In this document: piece by piece, positions 1 to 7,747 of the stretch
Layout: the number at the start of each line of letters is the position of its first letter
Numbering within the stretch: the stretch's first letter is position 1
Assembly: GCF_003752155.1 (NCBI RefSeq)
Contig: NZ_RJVG01000003.1
Coordinates: 124,001 to 188,000, forward strand
Reading direction: 5' to 3'
DNA from: Mobilisporobacter senegalensis
GTDB taxonomy: Bacteria > Bacillota > Clostridia > Lachnospirales > Lachnospiraceae
DNA length: 64,000 nucleotides
Position numbers and translations under genes: made by a program
The notes under the pieces: model-generated
The model's input: the letters and a program-made list of their open reading frames with translations, nothing else
Told to the model about the DNA's origin: nothing
Databases searched by the model: none

Positions 1-1
1 G

Positions 2-643
2 ATGTGGAAAGATAAGGTAAACAGCTTAGGATACCTTTCCGATAGTACTAAATGTACAGGAATTAATTTTGGTGGGTACTACCTGGAACATTCAAAGTTC
101 CTGTATGAAATTCTAGGAGGACTTGAAGCAGGAAGTATGGTATTGCAGGATCAAAAAAATGGTGCCAAATTTGAAAAACAGGATAATAACTGTTTGTTAA
201 CAGTTAACACTGAACAGATTGAATTGAGTAAAACAAATATGAAGGGGTTCATAGAATCTCTTATTACAATCATGGAAGATATTTTACCATTAGGAAGTAT
301 TGTTGATTTGAAAAGGGAATATTTTGCAAATGAGATATTAAAAAATAAGGTAGAAAATATAAGAATGGTAATCACGCATCGCTTCTTAAGCAAAGAAGGA
401 ACAGATGTTTATTTCCCTTATGCAGGAGTTGTTTACCCGACAGGCATGCTAGGCCGGGGTGAAGTACTATATTTTACACCAGGATTAATAGAAAATGTAA
501 TTCATAGAGGATTTGAGGATGTACAGGAAACAGCCTATGTCAGTCAGATGAAAAGGGAATTTATTGTAGAGAATAACATGATTTCCTGTGGGTTTGCAAC
601 TAAGGAGAAAGTCGAAGAATTTATTAGGGATAGGAGGAACTAA
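2..643 (+). CDS. DUF4176-like type VII secretion accessory protein
   Basis: The second half resembles the DUF4176 family: a 'LPLGSIVDLK' stretch near residues 95-104 and 'YAGVVYPTGMLG' near 140-151, which are the family's two recognisable blocks. DUF4176 proteins are commonly encoded beside LXG/WXG100 effectors and are thought to help deliver them; that role is family knowledge, not seen here. The gene lies at the left edge of the window. The ATG at position 2 has no visible upstream ribosome site, so the true start may be outside. It is followed two bases later by the next gene of a toxin operon. I am fairly sure of the family and unsure of the exact start. Confidence 0.6.
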   Translation: MWKDKVNSLGYLSDSTKCTGINFGGYYLEHSKFLYEILGGLEAGSMVLQDQKNGAKFEKQDNNCLLTVNTEQIELSKTNMKGFIESLITIMEDILPLGSIVDLKREYFANEILKNKVENIRMVITHRFLSKEGTDVYFPYAGVVYPTGMLGRGEVLYFTPGLIENVIHRGFEDVQETAYVSQMKREFIVENNMISCGFATKEKVEEFIRDRRN

Positions 644-645
644 AA

Positions 646-747
646 GTGGGAAATACATCAGTGGATACTATAATCATAAAAATAGAAGAGCTGGAGGAAC
701 AACTGATACTATTAAAGAGCAGTGGAACAGATTCGACCATACGGTGA
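646..747 (+). CDS. Small helical partner protein, N-terminal part (33 codons, frameshifted)
   Basis: A GTG at 646 sits eight bases behind a strong GGAGG (633-637), which marks it as a real start. The frame reads 33 residues of charged helix (IKIEELEEQLILLK) and ends at a TGA at 745. The second reading frame, open from 722 to 961, continues with more helix but has no ribosome site of its own. Read together with a +1 shift they would make one helical protein of roughly 100 residues, the size of a WXG100/YwqI-like partner of LXG toxins. It is either a broken gene, a sequencing error, or a frameshifted product. Confidence 0.45.
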   Translation: MGNTSVDTIIIKIEELEEQLILLKSSGTDSTIR

Positions 748-961
748 AACTTATTTAAAGAAAATAATAACAGATATTGAAGATATGAATTCGGATTTTA
801 TATCAAAGATAGAGAAAGTACTTTCAAACATGACAGATACCAAAGCACCAGCTATGATTAATAAACTGGATGCTTATATGAACTATGTTAAAACAACTGT
901 AAAAACCTTTCATGGTGTAGCTAGTGAAATACAAGATATAATAAGTGAAAGTGAGGAGTAA
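722..961 (+). CDS. Small helical partner protein, C-terminal part
   Basis: This frame encodes 79 mostly helical residues, with no signal peptide or membrane segment. It opens at a GTG with no ribosome site in front and overlaps the 646-747 frame by 26 bases, so it is most likely the second part of that gene rather than a separate one. Size and place, just before another small helical protein and a large toxin, fit the alpha-helical partner proteins that pair with LXG effectors. No WXG motif is visible. Function is inferred from context only. Confidence 0.45.
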   Translation: MEQIRPYGETYLKKIITDIEDMNSDFISKIEKVLSNMTDTKAPAMINKLDAYMNYVKTTVKTFHGVASEIQDIISESEE

Positions 962-967
962 TCATAT

Positions 968-1180
968 ATGGCAGGATATACATACGGAACATCAAAAAGA
1001 TATATCAGTTTATACAGGAAATCTATAGAGAAAACTATAGCAGGTGTGAATAAGAATTTCAGACAGATGGATTTTGAAAATGCAGATGTAAAAAATGAGA
1101 TGGAAGAGCACATCAACAATATTATTAATTATTGCAATCAATTAATATATGAGTTAGATAGTATTTATCTTACAGATTAA
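968..1180 (+). CDS. Small helical LXG-associated protein
   Basis: A 70-residue protein with a good ribosome site (GTGAGGAG) seven bases behind the previous stop. It is predicted mostly helical. Its start ('MAGYTYGTSKRYISLY') is similar in style to the short type VII effector-partner proteins of Firmicutes, which bind the N-terminal helical domain of an LXG toxin and help target it to the secretion machine. The following gene is such a toxin, which supports the reading. There is no recognisable WXG motif, so the family call is tentative. Confidence 0.5.
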   Translation: MAGYTYGTSKRYISLYRKSIEKTIAGVNKNFRQMDFENADVKNEMEEHINNIINYCNQLIYELDSIYLTD

Positions 1181-1217
1181 GAATGAGGGAAAAAATAGAA
1201 AAAGGAGAGAGAAAAAG

Positions 1218-3032
1218 TTGAAAAGGGACATACAGATTTGCTATAATGATATAGAATTAATATGTAAATCTTTGGATTTGTTTAGAACTGCAATAGAAGA
1301 GATTAAATCTTCCATGAAAAAGTTTGACGGTTATATCCAGATGAATTCTGGTAAAACCATAAATGAACTAATTGAAAAGAATAGCGTAATAAATGATGAG
1401 CTGAATGTTTGCATGGAGGAAGTTACAGATTTATATGATATATTCAGCGGATATATCGACGCTACTAGTTATTACATAAAAGCCGTAAATCCAGCAGCCA
1501 TGATGAGGGTAGACAGAAATGATATATGGTGGAATCTATTCTCAGTATCTAGTGTAAAGGCTACCTGTGATAACCTGGAATTTCTTAAGTATCGACAATA
1601 TGGAACCACATCAGCGGCTTTCTATCTTGATGAGGACGAGAGAGAAAGAGAGAATAGAAAGTTAAGGCATAATTATGAGGAAATGGAAGATTACAGGAGT
1701 AAGTTCTGCAGGACTTATGAAAATATCCAGGATGAACTGGAGGAGTTAGAAAGAATCTATAAAAACAAGATCATCGAATTTGAAAATGCAGATGATTATT
1801 ATGCAGGTAAAGCAGAAGAACTGTATGATAAATATTCAAGTCGTAGCGAAAAGCTATGGGATTTTGTAGAGGGAGCCGGAAAAGCAATCTATGATTTTGT
1901 TGATGGAGTAGTAACATCAGTTGATGATCTAGTAACAGGAATTTTAAGCTTAATCGGTGGGTTAGTAATTTTTACTGCAGCTGATATTGTATATTTGACT
2001 ACCTATCCTTTTGGAGTAACACCAAAATGGGCATCGGATTGTGTTACTAAAGTGGATACTACAGTAAAAGCTATCCTAGAGGATCCTGTGCTTATAGTAG
2101 AAGGGATGGCTCAGGAGGGATCCGATACCGTCGAAGAAAAAGGAGTAGCATTTGGGGTGGGATTCGTTGGAGGAAGTGTTCTGGCAGATATACTTATAAG
2201 CAAAGGGCTTGGGAAATTAAAAGTATTAAATAAGGCCGATGGAGCTGGGGATATAGCTAAAAATGCAAATATATTATCAGGTTCAGGGGATGATATAGCA
2301 GAGGCTAGTGCTAAGACGAGGGTAGTTGGGAATGGTTTAAAGACTACATTTAAGTCTTGGTATGATTTTGACAATTATATTAAAAGTATAGGAAAAAATT
2401 CGAGTCTTTCAATAGATGAAAAAGTATTAGCAATTCAAGAAGCATATACCAATGTCATTAATAAAACAGATATAAATATCCCAATAGATTCTAAATATGT
2501 AATAGGGTTTGATTCAAATGGCGCTGTTATTTATGATTGGCCAAAGTATTTAGGATTTAAAAAAGAAAGTATTTCATCAATTACACGTGATAGCTGTTTG
2601 CCAGATACTTGGGATAGAAGTGGATATATGGGTGGCAAGAATTTTTCACCAATTCCTGAAACTGGAGCATATTCTCATAGTGAAAAATCAATACCTTATG
2701 TAGTAAATAATGAAGCATACCATAGTGGGACATTTAATAATTCAACATATTTTGATAAAATTGATGCTATTAAAGAAAATGATATGACAAAATTAAATAG
2801 TATCTTAGTATCTGAAGATATAGAAAAAGTTGATACTAATACATTTAACGATTTGGTTGATACCTATAACGATTTTATCGAGGATACTCAAGAGGCTGTA
2901 GGAGATATAGATGCTACTTATGGGTTAAAGGGAATAGCAGAAGAATGGAAAGATTTAGAAGGTGGAGCAGAACAAATTACAACGCCTTTTAGTGGGACGA
3001 TATTAAAAGCGTTAGGGATTTTAAAAGAGTAG
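1218..3032 (+). CDS. LXG-like type VII secreted effector with C-terminal TNT NADase-like domain
   Basis: A 604-residue polymorphic toxin. It starts at TTG 1218 behind AAAGGAGAGAG. Residues 1-220 are long helices and coiled coil, as in LXG delivery domains. A hydrophobic stretch lies near 235-265. The last 170 residues match the TNT (tuberculosis necrotizing toxin, DUF4237) layout: 'VIYDWPKYLGF' near 437, a Trp-Asp-Arg with 'GGKNFSPIPETGAYS' near 460-485, and the end motif 'GGAEQI' at about 582-587, whose Gln matches the NAD-binding Gln of TNT. TNT domains hydrolyse NAD+, so the protein is probably an antibacterial NAD glycohydrolase. Small partner genes precede it and a candidate immunity gene follows after 15 bases. 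The domain call is strong by motif; activity is inferred. Confidence 0.7.
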   Translation: MKRDIQICYNDIELICKSLDLFRTAIEEIKSSMKKFDGYIQMNSGKTINELIEKNSVINDELNVCMEEVTDLYDIFSGYIDATSYYIKAVNPAAMMRVDRNDIWWNLFSVSSVKATCDNLEFLKYRQYGTTSAAFYLDEDERERENRKLRHNYEEMEDYRSKFCRTYENIQDELEELERIYKNKIIEFENADDYYAGKAEELYDKYSSRSEKLWDFVEGAGKAIYDFVDGVVTSVDDLVTGILSLIGGLVIFTAADIVYLTTYPFGVTPKWASDCVTKVDTTVKAILEDPVLIVEGMAQEGSDTVEEKGVAFGVGFVGGSVLADILISKGLGKLKVLNKADGAGDIAKNANILSGSGDDIAEASAKTRVVGNGLKTTFKSWYDFDNYIKSIGKNSSLSIDEKVLAIQEAYTNVINKTDINIPIDSKYVIGFDSNGAVIYDWPKYLGFKKESISSITRDSCLPDTWDRSGYMGGKNFSPIPETGAYSHSEKSIPYVVNNEAYHSGTFNNSTYFDKIDAIKENDMTKLNSILVSEDIEKVDTNTFNDLVDTYNDFIEDTQEAVGDIDATYGLKGIAEEWKDLEGGAEQITTPFSGTILKALGILKE

Positions 3033-3047
3033 GAGGATTTATAATAT

Positions 3048-3314
3048 ATGAAAAGAAATGATTTTTTAGAGAAAATTAAAAAATATGATGGAAAATTAGA
3101 AATGTGGCAATTAGAAACTAATGAATTATGTCATGGTGATTATATACTAGGGTGTTATTTTGATAATGACTCAAAGGTGTGGAAGGTATACATTAATAAT
3201 GAACGAGGAAGACAACGTATAAAGTTATCTACTAAAGATGAAGATGAGGCTTTTGATAAATTGTTTTCGATGGTTCAATTTCAAGCTGAGATGATTAGAA
3301 GAAGTCAATCTTGA
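3048..3314 (+). CDS. Candidate immunity protein for the upstream TNT toxin
   Basis: An 88-residue soluble acidic protein with a perfect AGGAGG site 15 bases after the toxin stop. It starts 'MKRNDFLEKIKKY', has a central 'WKVYINNERGRQRIKLSTKDEDEAF' type layout (a strand, a basic turn and an acidic helix) and no membrane segment. Short proteins of this shape directly behind a polymorphic toxin are usually its immunity protein, and the layout resembles Imm59-like families, though I cannot confirm the family. It should bind and block the NADase domain in the producer's cytoplasm. Confidence 0.5.
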   Translation: MKRNDFLEKIKKYDGKLEMWQLETNELCHGDYILGCYFDNDSKVWKVYINNERGRQRIKLSTKDEDEAFDKLFSMVQFQAEMIRRSQS

Positions 3315-3360
3315 GTATATATTTAAGATATAAATAGTAGTGATAAAGAAGGTTTAGCAT

Positions 3361-4047
3361 ATGATAAATAAAATATTATTTGAATATAAAAACGCATTTA
3401 GCTTTAAAAATAAATATTTAAAGTATTTTAAAAAAAGAAGTGTTATAATTTCTTTTGCTATTGTTGTATTAGGTTTTACAGTTCTTACATTTTTAAGTTA
3501 TATATTAGAAATGTCTTGGCCATTAATATTTCTTTGCATTCCCATTTTTTTTATAATGCCTATTTTAAATATTGAAATAAAGAGAATAGTTAAAGAGCAA
3601 TATGACTGTAAAAATAAGTATGAAGTAAATAAATTATTTAAATTAGATTTTGAAAAAAGGCTAAGACAAAAATATATTGATGTTCTAAATATAGAACAAA
3701 TAGATTATTTAATTCCTTTGATAGATCAAAACTTAGCAGAGTTAAAGCCAAGTTTATATATTAAAAGTGGAATATTTGCTGGAATCTTTGGTCCACTTTG
3801 GTTAAGTTATGTAACTACAATATTTAAATATACTAAAAGCATAGATGAAGCCACAAAAGTATTTGTCATTATTATTGTACTTTTTGCAATGATTTATGGT
3901 CTTTATTTTGGTTTTAAAGAAGGAATAATAAAGGATATTTTATATTCAGATTATAATAAAATGAAAGAGCTACGAAATTTAATGATAGAATATAGGCTAA
4001 TTAACATGAATGAGAAATCAAAAATAACACCTACTATTAAAATATAA
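3361..4047 (+). CDS. Four-helix membrane protein of unknown function
   Basis: A 228-residue protein with AGAAGG in front. Two membrane segments lie near residues 29-49 and 52-70 and two more near 138-155 and 165-185, with a charged cytosolic part of about 65 residues between the pairs. I recognise no family. It follows the toxin-immunity pair in the same direction and is as AT-rich as its neighbours, so it may be a second immunity factor (membrane immunity proteins are common) or an unrelated cargo gene. Confidence 0.45.
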   Translation: MINKILFEYKNAFSFKNKYLKYFKKRSVIISFAIVVLGFTVLTFLSYILEMSWPLIFLCIPIFFIMPILNIEIKRIVKEQYDCKNKYEVNKLFKLDFEKRLRQKYIDVLNIEQIDYLIPLIDQNLAELKPSLYIKSGIFAGIFGPLWLSYVTTIFKYTKSIDEATKVFVIIIVLFAMIYGLYFGFKEGIIKDILYSDYNKMKELRNLMIEYRLINMNEKSKITPTIKI

Positions 4048-4231
4048 AAATAGAATATTATCGGAAACTACTAGTTCATAATTATCTTAACCATATTTCG
4101 GAAAATTATCTTTTAATAATAATATTAATGTCAACTAACGATTTTATTAATATTTTATTTTTCTTAAGTATAAGATATCATAGAAATTTTGACTTTAAAT
4201 AATCTAGACCAATCTTTTTTTCAACATTTTA

Positions 4232-4261
4232 TTCAATTATTATTACATAATATGGTATAAT
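4232..4261 (+). promoter_or_regulatory. Putative sigma-A promoter
   Basis: TTCAAT and TATAAT separated by 18 bases, pointing toward the small ORF at 4391 and the HEPN-like gene at 4545. The -10 box is perfect and the -35 box is weak. Confidence 0.4.
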
Positions 4262-4390
4262 AATATAAAATCTAAATGATGATTGTGTTAAATTATAGGA
4301 GAGTAAATGTTGGCAAAACTCTAGATTTTATTAACTATGATATATCTTTATAGATAGTATAATAATTTAAATATTCTTTAGGAAGGTTAT

Positions 4391-4528
4391 ATGATTATGG
4401 CACAACTATTTGATAATAATTTTATTTTTGTTTATTTCTTTGCAATAATTACTATATTTAATTATTCATGTTTAAAGGAATTTCAGAAAATAGTGATCAT
4501 TTATATTACTGTTTTTTCTTTGGGATAG
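4391..4528 (+). CDS. Short hydrophobic ORF (45 residues), possible gene remnant
   Basis: ATG behind AGGAAGG. It encodes two short hydrophobic stretches and stops 17 bases before the GTG of the HEPN-like gene. It could be a small membrane peptide, or the displaced N-terminus of the following gene after a frameshift. Weak support beyond the ribosome site. Confidence 0.25.
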   Translation: MIMAQLFDNNFIFVYFFAIITIFNYSCLKEFQKIVIIYITVFSLG

Positions 4529-4544
4529 TACTCTTAGCAATACC

Positions 4545-5195
4545 GTGATTGAACATGTAGCTGAGAAATATGTCATAAATGCAGCATATAAAAGTTTGGA
4601 TGAATATTTAAAAATCTTTTGTGAATTACTTGGGGTTGAAAATATCGATAAAATCACAGCAGATAATCTTATCGAGAAAAAGGCGAGTCGCAACCTATTG
4701 ACTCATAATAACATGAAAGTCAATAGTAAATATATAAAATCTGCCGGGAAAAATAGACGAAGCGATAAAGTTGGTACTGTATTAATTATTAATATAAGTT
4801 ATCTGGAGGACACAATCAATACAATTATTGAAGTGCTAAATAAAATATTAGTAAATATAACAACCAAATACAAAGCTTATACTCGCAAAAAACTATTAAT
4901 AGATGTGTGGAATTTTTTGTTTGATAGTCCTATGTTGAAGTTTGATGATTATTGGACTATTGATTCCAAAACAAGTTATATTAGCTTTAATAGTGAAAAG
5001 GCTGAAAGTTACATATCTAATTTATCATCATATGAGACAACGATGTTATCGATATGGATGCAACAGTTTAGTCAGACATTAGCTAGTGACTTTTTAGAGC
5101 CTAGGAGAACAAGAATGTGGATAAGCATGGAAGATGAGGTGGCATTTTTTGCTACTGTTGTAAAGAAGTACCCCAATTTATTTCAAAAGGTATAG
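4545..5195 (+). CDS. HEPN-like domain protein, probably N-terminally damaged
   Basis: A 216-residue protein with the motif 'RNLLTHNN' at residues 49-56. Arg49-X4-His54 fits the R-X4-6-H catalytic motif of HEPN RNases, and the following 'VNSKYIKSAG' pattern is usual in this HEPN group. HEPN proteins are RNA-cutting enzymes of toxin-antitoxin and phage-defence systems. The GTG start has no clear ribosome site, and the same frame is open upstream to 4497, so the beginning may have been lost or changed. The stop directly abuts an IS66 fragment. Fold by motif is plausible; activity is inference. Confidence 0.45.
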   Translation: MIEHVAEKYVINAAYKSLDEYLKIFCELLGVENIDKITADNLIEKKASRNLLTHNNMKVNSKYIKSAGKNRRSDKVGTVLIINISYLEDTINTIIEVLNKILVNITTKYKAYTRKKLLIDVWNFLFDSPMLKFDDYWTIDSKTSYISFNSEKAESYISNLSSYETTMLSIWMQQFSQTLASDFLEPRRTRMWISMEDEVAFFATVVKKYPNLFQKV

Positions 5196-5282
5196 TGGCA
5201 GGAATTTCGATGGTTAATGGAGGGACTTGAGATAGAGCAAAAAGGTGCAATTAGACCGGCACGCCCAGGTGCGTTTTGCTAG
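5196..5282 (+). pseudogene. IS66 TnpB (Orf2) C-terminal remnant
   Basis: Translation from 5196 reads 'WQEFRWLMEGLEIEQKGAIR', the characteristic end of the IS66-family accessory protein TnpB, and stops at 5280-5282. Nothing upstream of 5196 looks like IS66; the HEPN-like stop codon lies directly before it. It is a truncated copy without function. Confidence 0.7.
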
Positions 5283-5790
5283 CGAAAAGAATAGCTTAAA
5301 TCTTCAGTGTGGAACAGAACTTAGACCAGTCGGTAAGGAAACGATACGTGAGGAGCTGGAATACATTCCAGCAAAACTTCAGATTGTCCGTTATGTCAGA
5401 ATGGCTTATGAATGTCCCAAATGTAAGCATACTAATCATCCATATATTCAGAAGGCAAATACCCCCACCTCTTTAATGAATCATTCTCTGGCATCTCCCA
5501 GTTCGGTAGCAAATGTAATGTACCAAAAGTATGTAAATAGTATTCCTCTTTACCGTCAGGAAAAGGATTGGGAACAGCTTGGTATCTCTCTGTCAAGGGC
5601 AACCATGGCTAACTGGGTAATCCGTTGTTCTGAGGATTATCTCATTCCGGTAACGGAGCATCTTCGAAAGGAACTGCTTATAAGAGATATCATTCATTGT
5701 GATGAGACTCCGATACAGGTTCTAAAGGAAGAAGGTAAGAAACCACAAACCAAGTCATACATGTGGTTATACCGGACCGGCAAACCATAT
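5196..5790 (+). mobile_element. IS66-family insertion sequence remnant
   Basis: It contains the end of tnpB and the first part of tnpC (zinc-binding region and the first catalytic Asp). Both flanks are missing: no terminal inverted repeats are seen, the left edge meets the HEPN-like gene and the right edge runs in frame into a toxin module. The element is dead, and its outer parts were probably removed by deletions. Confidence 0.7.
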
Positions 5791-6087
5791 AGTTATGATC
5801 AACGTTTATTACCTTATGTAGAAGATTTCAGTAAATATAAACAATACGAATTAACTGATGATTTAAGTAAATTAAAGAGTTATATAACAAACTGTAAAGA
5901 TAAAGATTTGGTTCAAGATATACAAGATTATATGTCATATAAAAAAATAAAATCATATGATGATTTAATAGCATATAAAGGTGAAATAGCTTCAGGCTTT
6001 GGGTCGACAGGTGGAGGTATACAATACCAGTTACCATTGCCAGTAGATATTCTTGAAGACCTTGGTTTGCTAAAAATGATTAAGTAA
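5245..6087 (+). pseudogene. Chimera: truncated IS66 transposase fused to a TNT-like toxin C-terminus
   Basis: An open frame of 280 codons made of two unrelated parts. Residues 17-179 are IS66 TnpC: cysteine motif 'CPKC' at 57-60, 'SLASPSSVANVMYQKYVN' near 81-98, and 'HCDETP' at 151-156 with the first catalytic Asp. The transposase then breaks off after 'WLYRTGK'. Residues 183-280 look like the end of a TNT toxin domain: 'QRLLPY' near 186 and 'GEIASGFGSTGGGIQYQLP' at 246-264, where GGGIQ carries the TNT Gln. The GTG at 5245 lies inside the old tnpB end and has no ribosome site. Neither half should work as transposase or NADase, but the tail could serve as a donor module for recombination with the intact toxin upstream. 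Confidence 0.65.
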
Positions 6088-6099
6088 GGAGAATGGAAA

Positions 6100-6195
6100 A
6101 TGACACTAGAGGATGCAATAGAAATAATTGAAAAAGAAAATTTAAACAGATATAAAAAAGTATCATTTAATGGTGAAGATATTAGTGAAAATTAG
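6100..6195 (+). CDS. Short ORF behind the orphan toxin tail, likely immunity-gene remnant
   Basis: A 31-residue frame with AAGGAGAA six bases before the ATG, starting 12 bases after the chimeric toxin stop. It reads 'MTLEDAIEIIEKENLNRYKK' and ends early. Spacing and strong ribosome site are what is expected for an immunity gene behind a toxin; the length suggests that only its beginning survives. Confidence 0.35.
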   Translation: MTLEDAIEIIEKENLNRYKKVSFNGEDISEN

Positions 6196-6197
6196 CA

Positions 6198-6449
6198 ATG
6201 GATTGGAACACGATTGGACAAGATATAATAAGTAGCACTATTAGTGGCATCCTTGTTGTTATTTTTGGTGGTATCACTGGATGGTTTGTATACATAACCG
6301 GAATAAAAGGAAAAGAAAAAGACCAGGCAGCTTCCGAACGTAAAAATCAAATATATATCCCGCTAAAATATGAATTAAATTCAATTACTCATACTTCAGA
6401 CAATATTTGGAATAAAAATAGAATCTCCGGAAGCAAGAAAGATTGTTGA
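6198..6449 (+). pseudogene. Fragment of a membrane-anchored protein
   Basis: 83 residues with one membrane helix near 12-36, then a charged region 'KGKEKDQAASERKNQIYIPL'. The frame runs out soon after. From about 6418 another frame continues as coding-like sequence (containing 'SPEARKIVEKNDKLL' and 'ITPAEYMIRDLSFRRKF') to 6538. The ribosome site is poor. I recognise no family; it is probably the surviving start of a longer gene joined by deletion to a piece of another. Confidence 0.3.
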
Positions 6450-6532
6450 AAAAAATGATAAATTATTAACAAACAAAAAAATAACACCAGCTGAATATAT
6501 GATAAGAGACTTGAGTTTTAGAAGAAAATTTG

Positions 6533-6717
6533 ATTTATGAAATTCTTTCTGTTGTGGAGGAAATTCCGAAGGGTAGTGTTGCTACATACGGACAAATTGC
6601 AAGACTACAGACTGGCACTAGGATGGATTGAACAAGGTGACTTGCTTCGCAATGAGGGTATTCCTCTGAAAGATGGAACTCATGTTGATTTAAAGAAATG
6701 CCAATGGGATTGCTGAT
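6533..6717 (+). pseudogene. MGMT/Atl-like alkyltransferase-like protein remnant
   Basis: From 6533 the frame reads 'IYEILSVVEEIPKGSVATYG' and then 'QIARL', the conserved start of the small O6-alkylguanine-DNA alkyltransferase-like family. After about 6605 the reading frame changes and continues with 'LGWIEQGDLLRNEGIPLKDG' and 'THVDLKKCQWDC', the family's end. The middle, including the PCHR/PWHR active-site block, is missing. This is an internally deleted gene. Confidence 0.65.
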
Positions 6718-6910
6718 AGTAAAACTACAGATGGTTATTGTGGCTGGTTTTAAGGTGAATTCCAAAAGAACAGTAAAATACATGTAATAAGCTTTCTAGA
6801 TTATGAAGAACTCAAATCTAAAAACGAACGATTGAGAAAACAATTAACAAACCGATAAATTGAAATTCGTATATAGTTGAACTAAAAAAGTCACAAGATA
6901 AAGTGGAGGA

Positions 6911-6964
6911 ATGAATATGAATTGCCCATATTGTAGCGAAAATTTCTATAACAAATTACATTAG
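6911..6964 (+). pseudogene. Remnant of a small zinc-ribbon protein
   Basis: GTGGAGG followed by an ATG and 'MNMNCPYCSENFYNKLH', then a stop. The CPYC pair at the start is typical of small zinc-ribbon proteins, but the second cysteine pair is absent and the frame closes after 17 residues. Confidence 0.35.
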
Positions 6965-7747
6965 GATATAGATAATCGTAACTGTTTCAACTATTCGCAA
7001 AACGCAAGTTTAACGAAAAGTACGACAGTTTTTCAAAGGATATATACTGATCAATCCTAATTCATTCATCTGGACCCTAATTCATATATTTCTATGCTAA
7101 GCTTAAATTGTTATTAATATTGAATGATTCACTCTTCAATTTTGTAATTTTATATTTTTTATATCTATCAAATTAGTAAAACCCCTTTTGTATAATAATA
7201 TATTACATTGGATTTTTCTTAAAAAATGAGCATTTATTATATAATAATATACATACTCCATATTGGTTTATTACTTTAGAATGGATTACTTTATTATTGC
7301 TTTGTTATAACTTTCATAATTATTTTAAAATATAAATAATTATATTTAGTATTATAAATCAATCCAGGTAAATATAATCAATAAATTAATCATCTTAAAG
7401 CTCATAAAGCTCATAAAGCTCATCTGTTGAGCATCCTTAATATTTTTTCTAAATATATTTTAATATGTTCCAACTCTTTATTTTTCTGTAAACCTTTAAA
7501 TTATATTCTTATTAATATCTTTAATCACAACGACTTAATAATCTCCAAGAGTTATTGATAATAGTTCTCATTTAACAATGTTTTATATTTTCAAATCCGA
7601 TTATTTTATCATCTTGTTCCGCCAGTTCAGTTCTTTTGAATGTGTCATCCTAGATTCTTTAGATATATTAATGACACATCATTTAATTGTATCCTGTGCT
7701 GTTATTTTATGTCTTTATTAAATTCTAAAGTCAGGATAAACGGATAT
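6965..7747. other. AT-rich intergenic region without genes
   Basis: About 780 bases with stops in all frames. The only structure I see is a nine-base unit (AAAGCTCAT) repeated three times in tandem at 7397-7423. It separates the plus-strand toxin scar zone from the minus-strand antiporter gene. Confidence 0.5.

Larger units (their letters stand above)
4048..4544 (+). other. AT-rich gap with a promoter and a small ORF
   Basis: Very AT-rich. A likely sigma-A promoter is TTCAAT (4232-4237), 18 bases, TATAAT (4256-4261). An AGGAG followed by ATG near 4309 gives only a five-residue frame, probably a gene remnant. A second frame, 4391-4528 (45 residues, two hydrophobic stretches, behind AGGAAGG), ends just before the HEPN-like gene in another frame. 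I see no RNA gene here. Confidence 0.35.

Noticed and set aside
4301-4325. Tiny gene MLAKL behind AGGAG
   Set aside because: Five codons only; probably the remains of a gene start.
5245-6087. Functional IS66 transposase
   Set aside because: Only the first catalytic Asp region remains; the second Asp, the Glu and the terminal repeats are missing, and the last third is toxin-like.
7397-7423. Three tandem copies of AAAGCTCAT as an iteron or CRISPR start
   Set aside because: Only three nine-base units, without spacers or origin genes; most likely chance slippage in AT-rich DNA.
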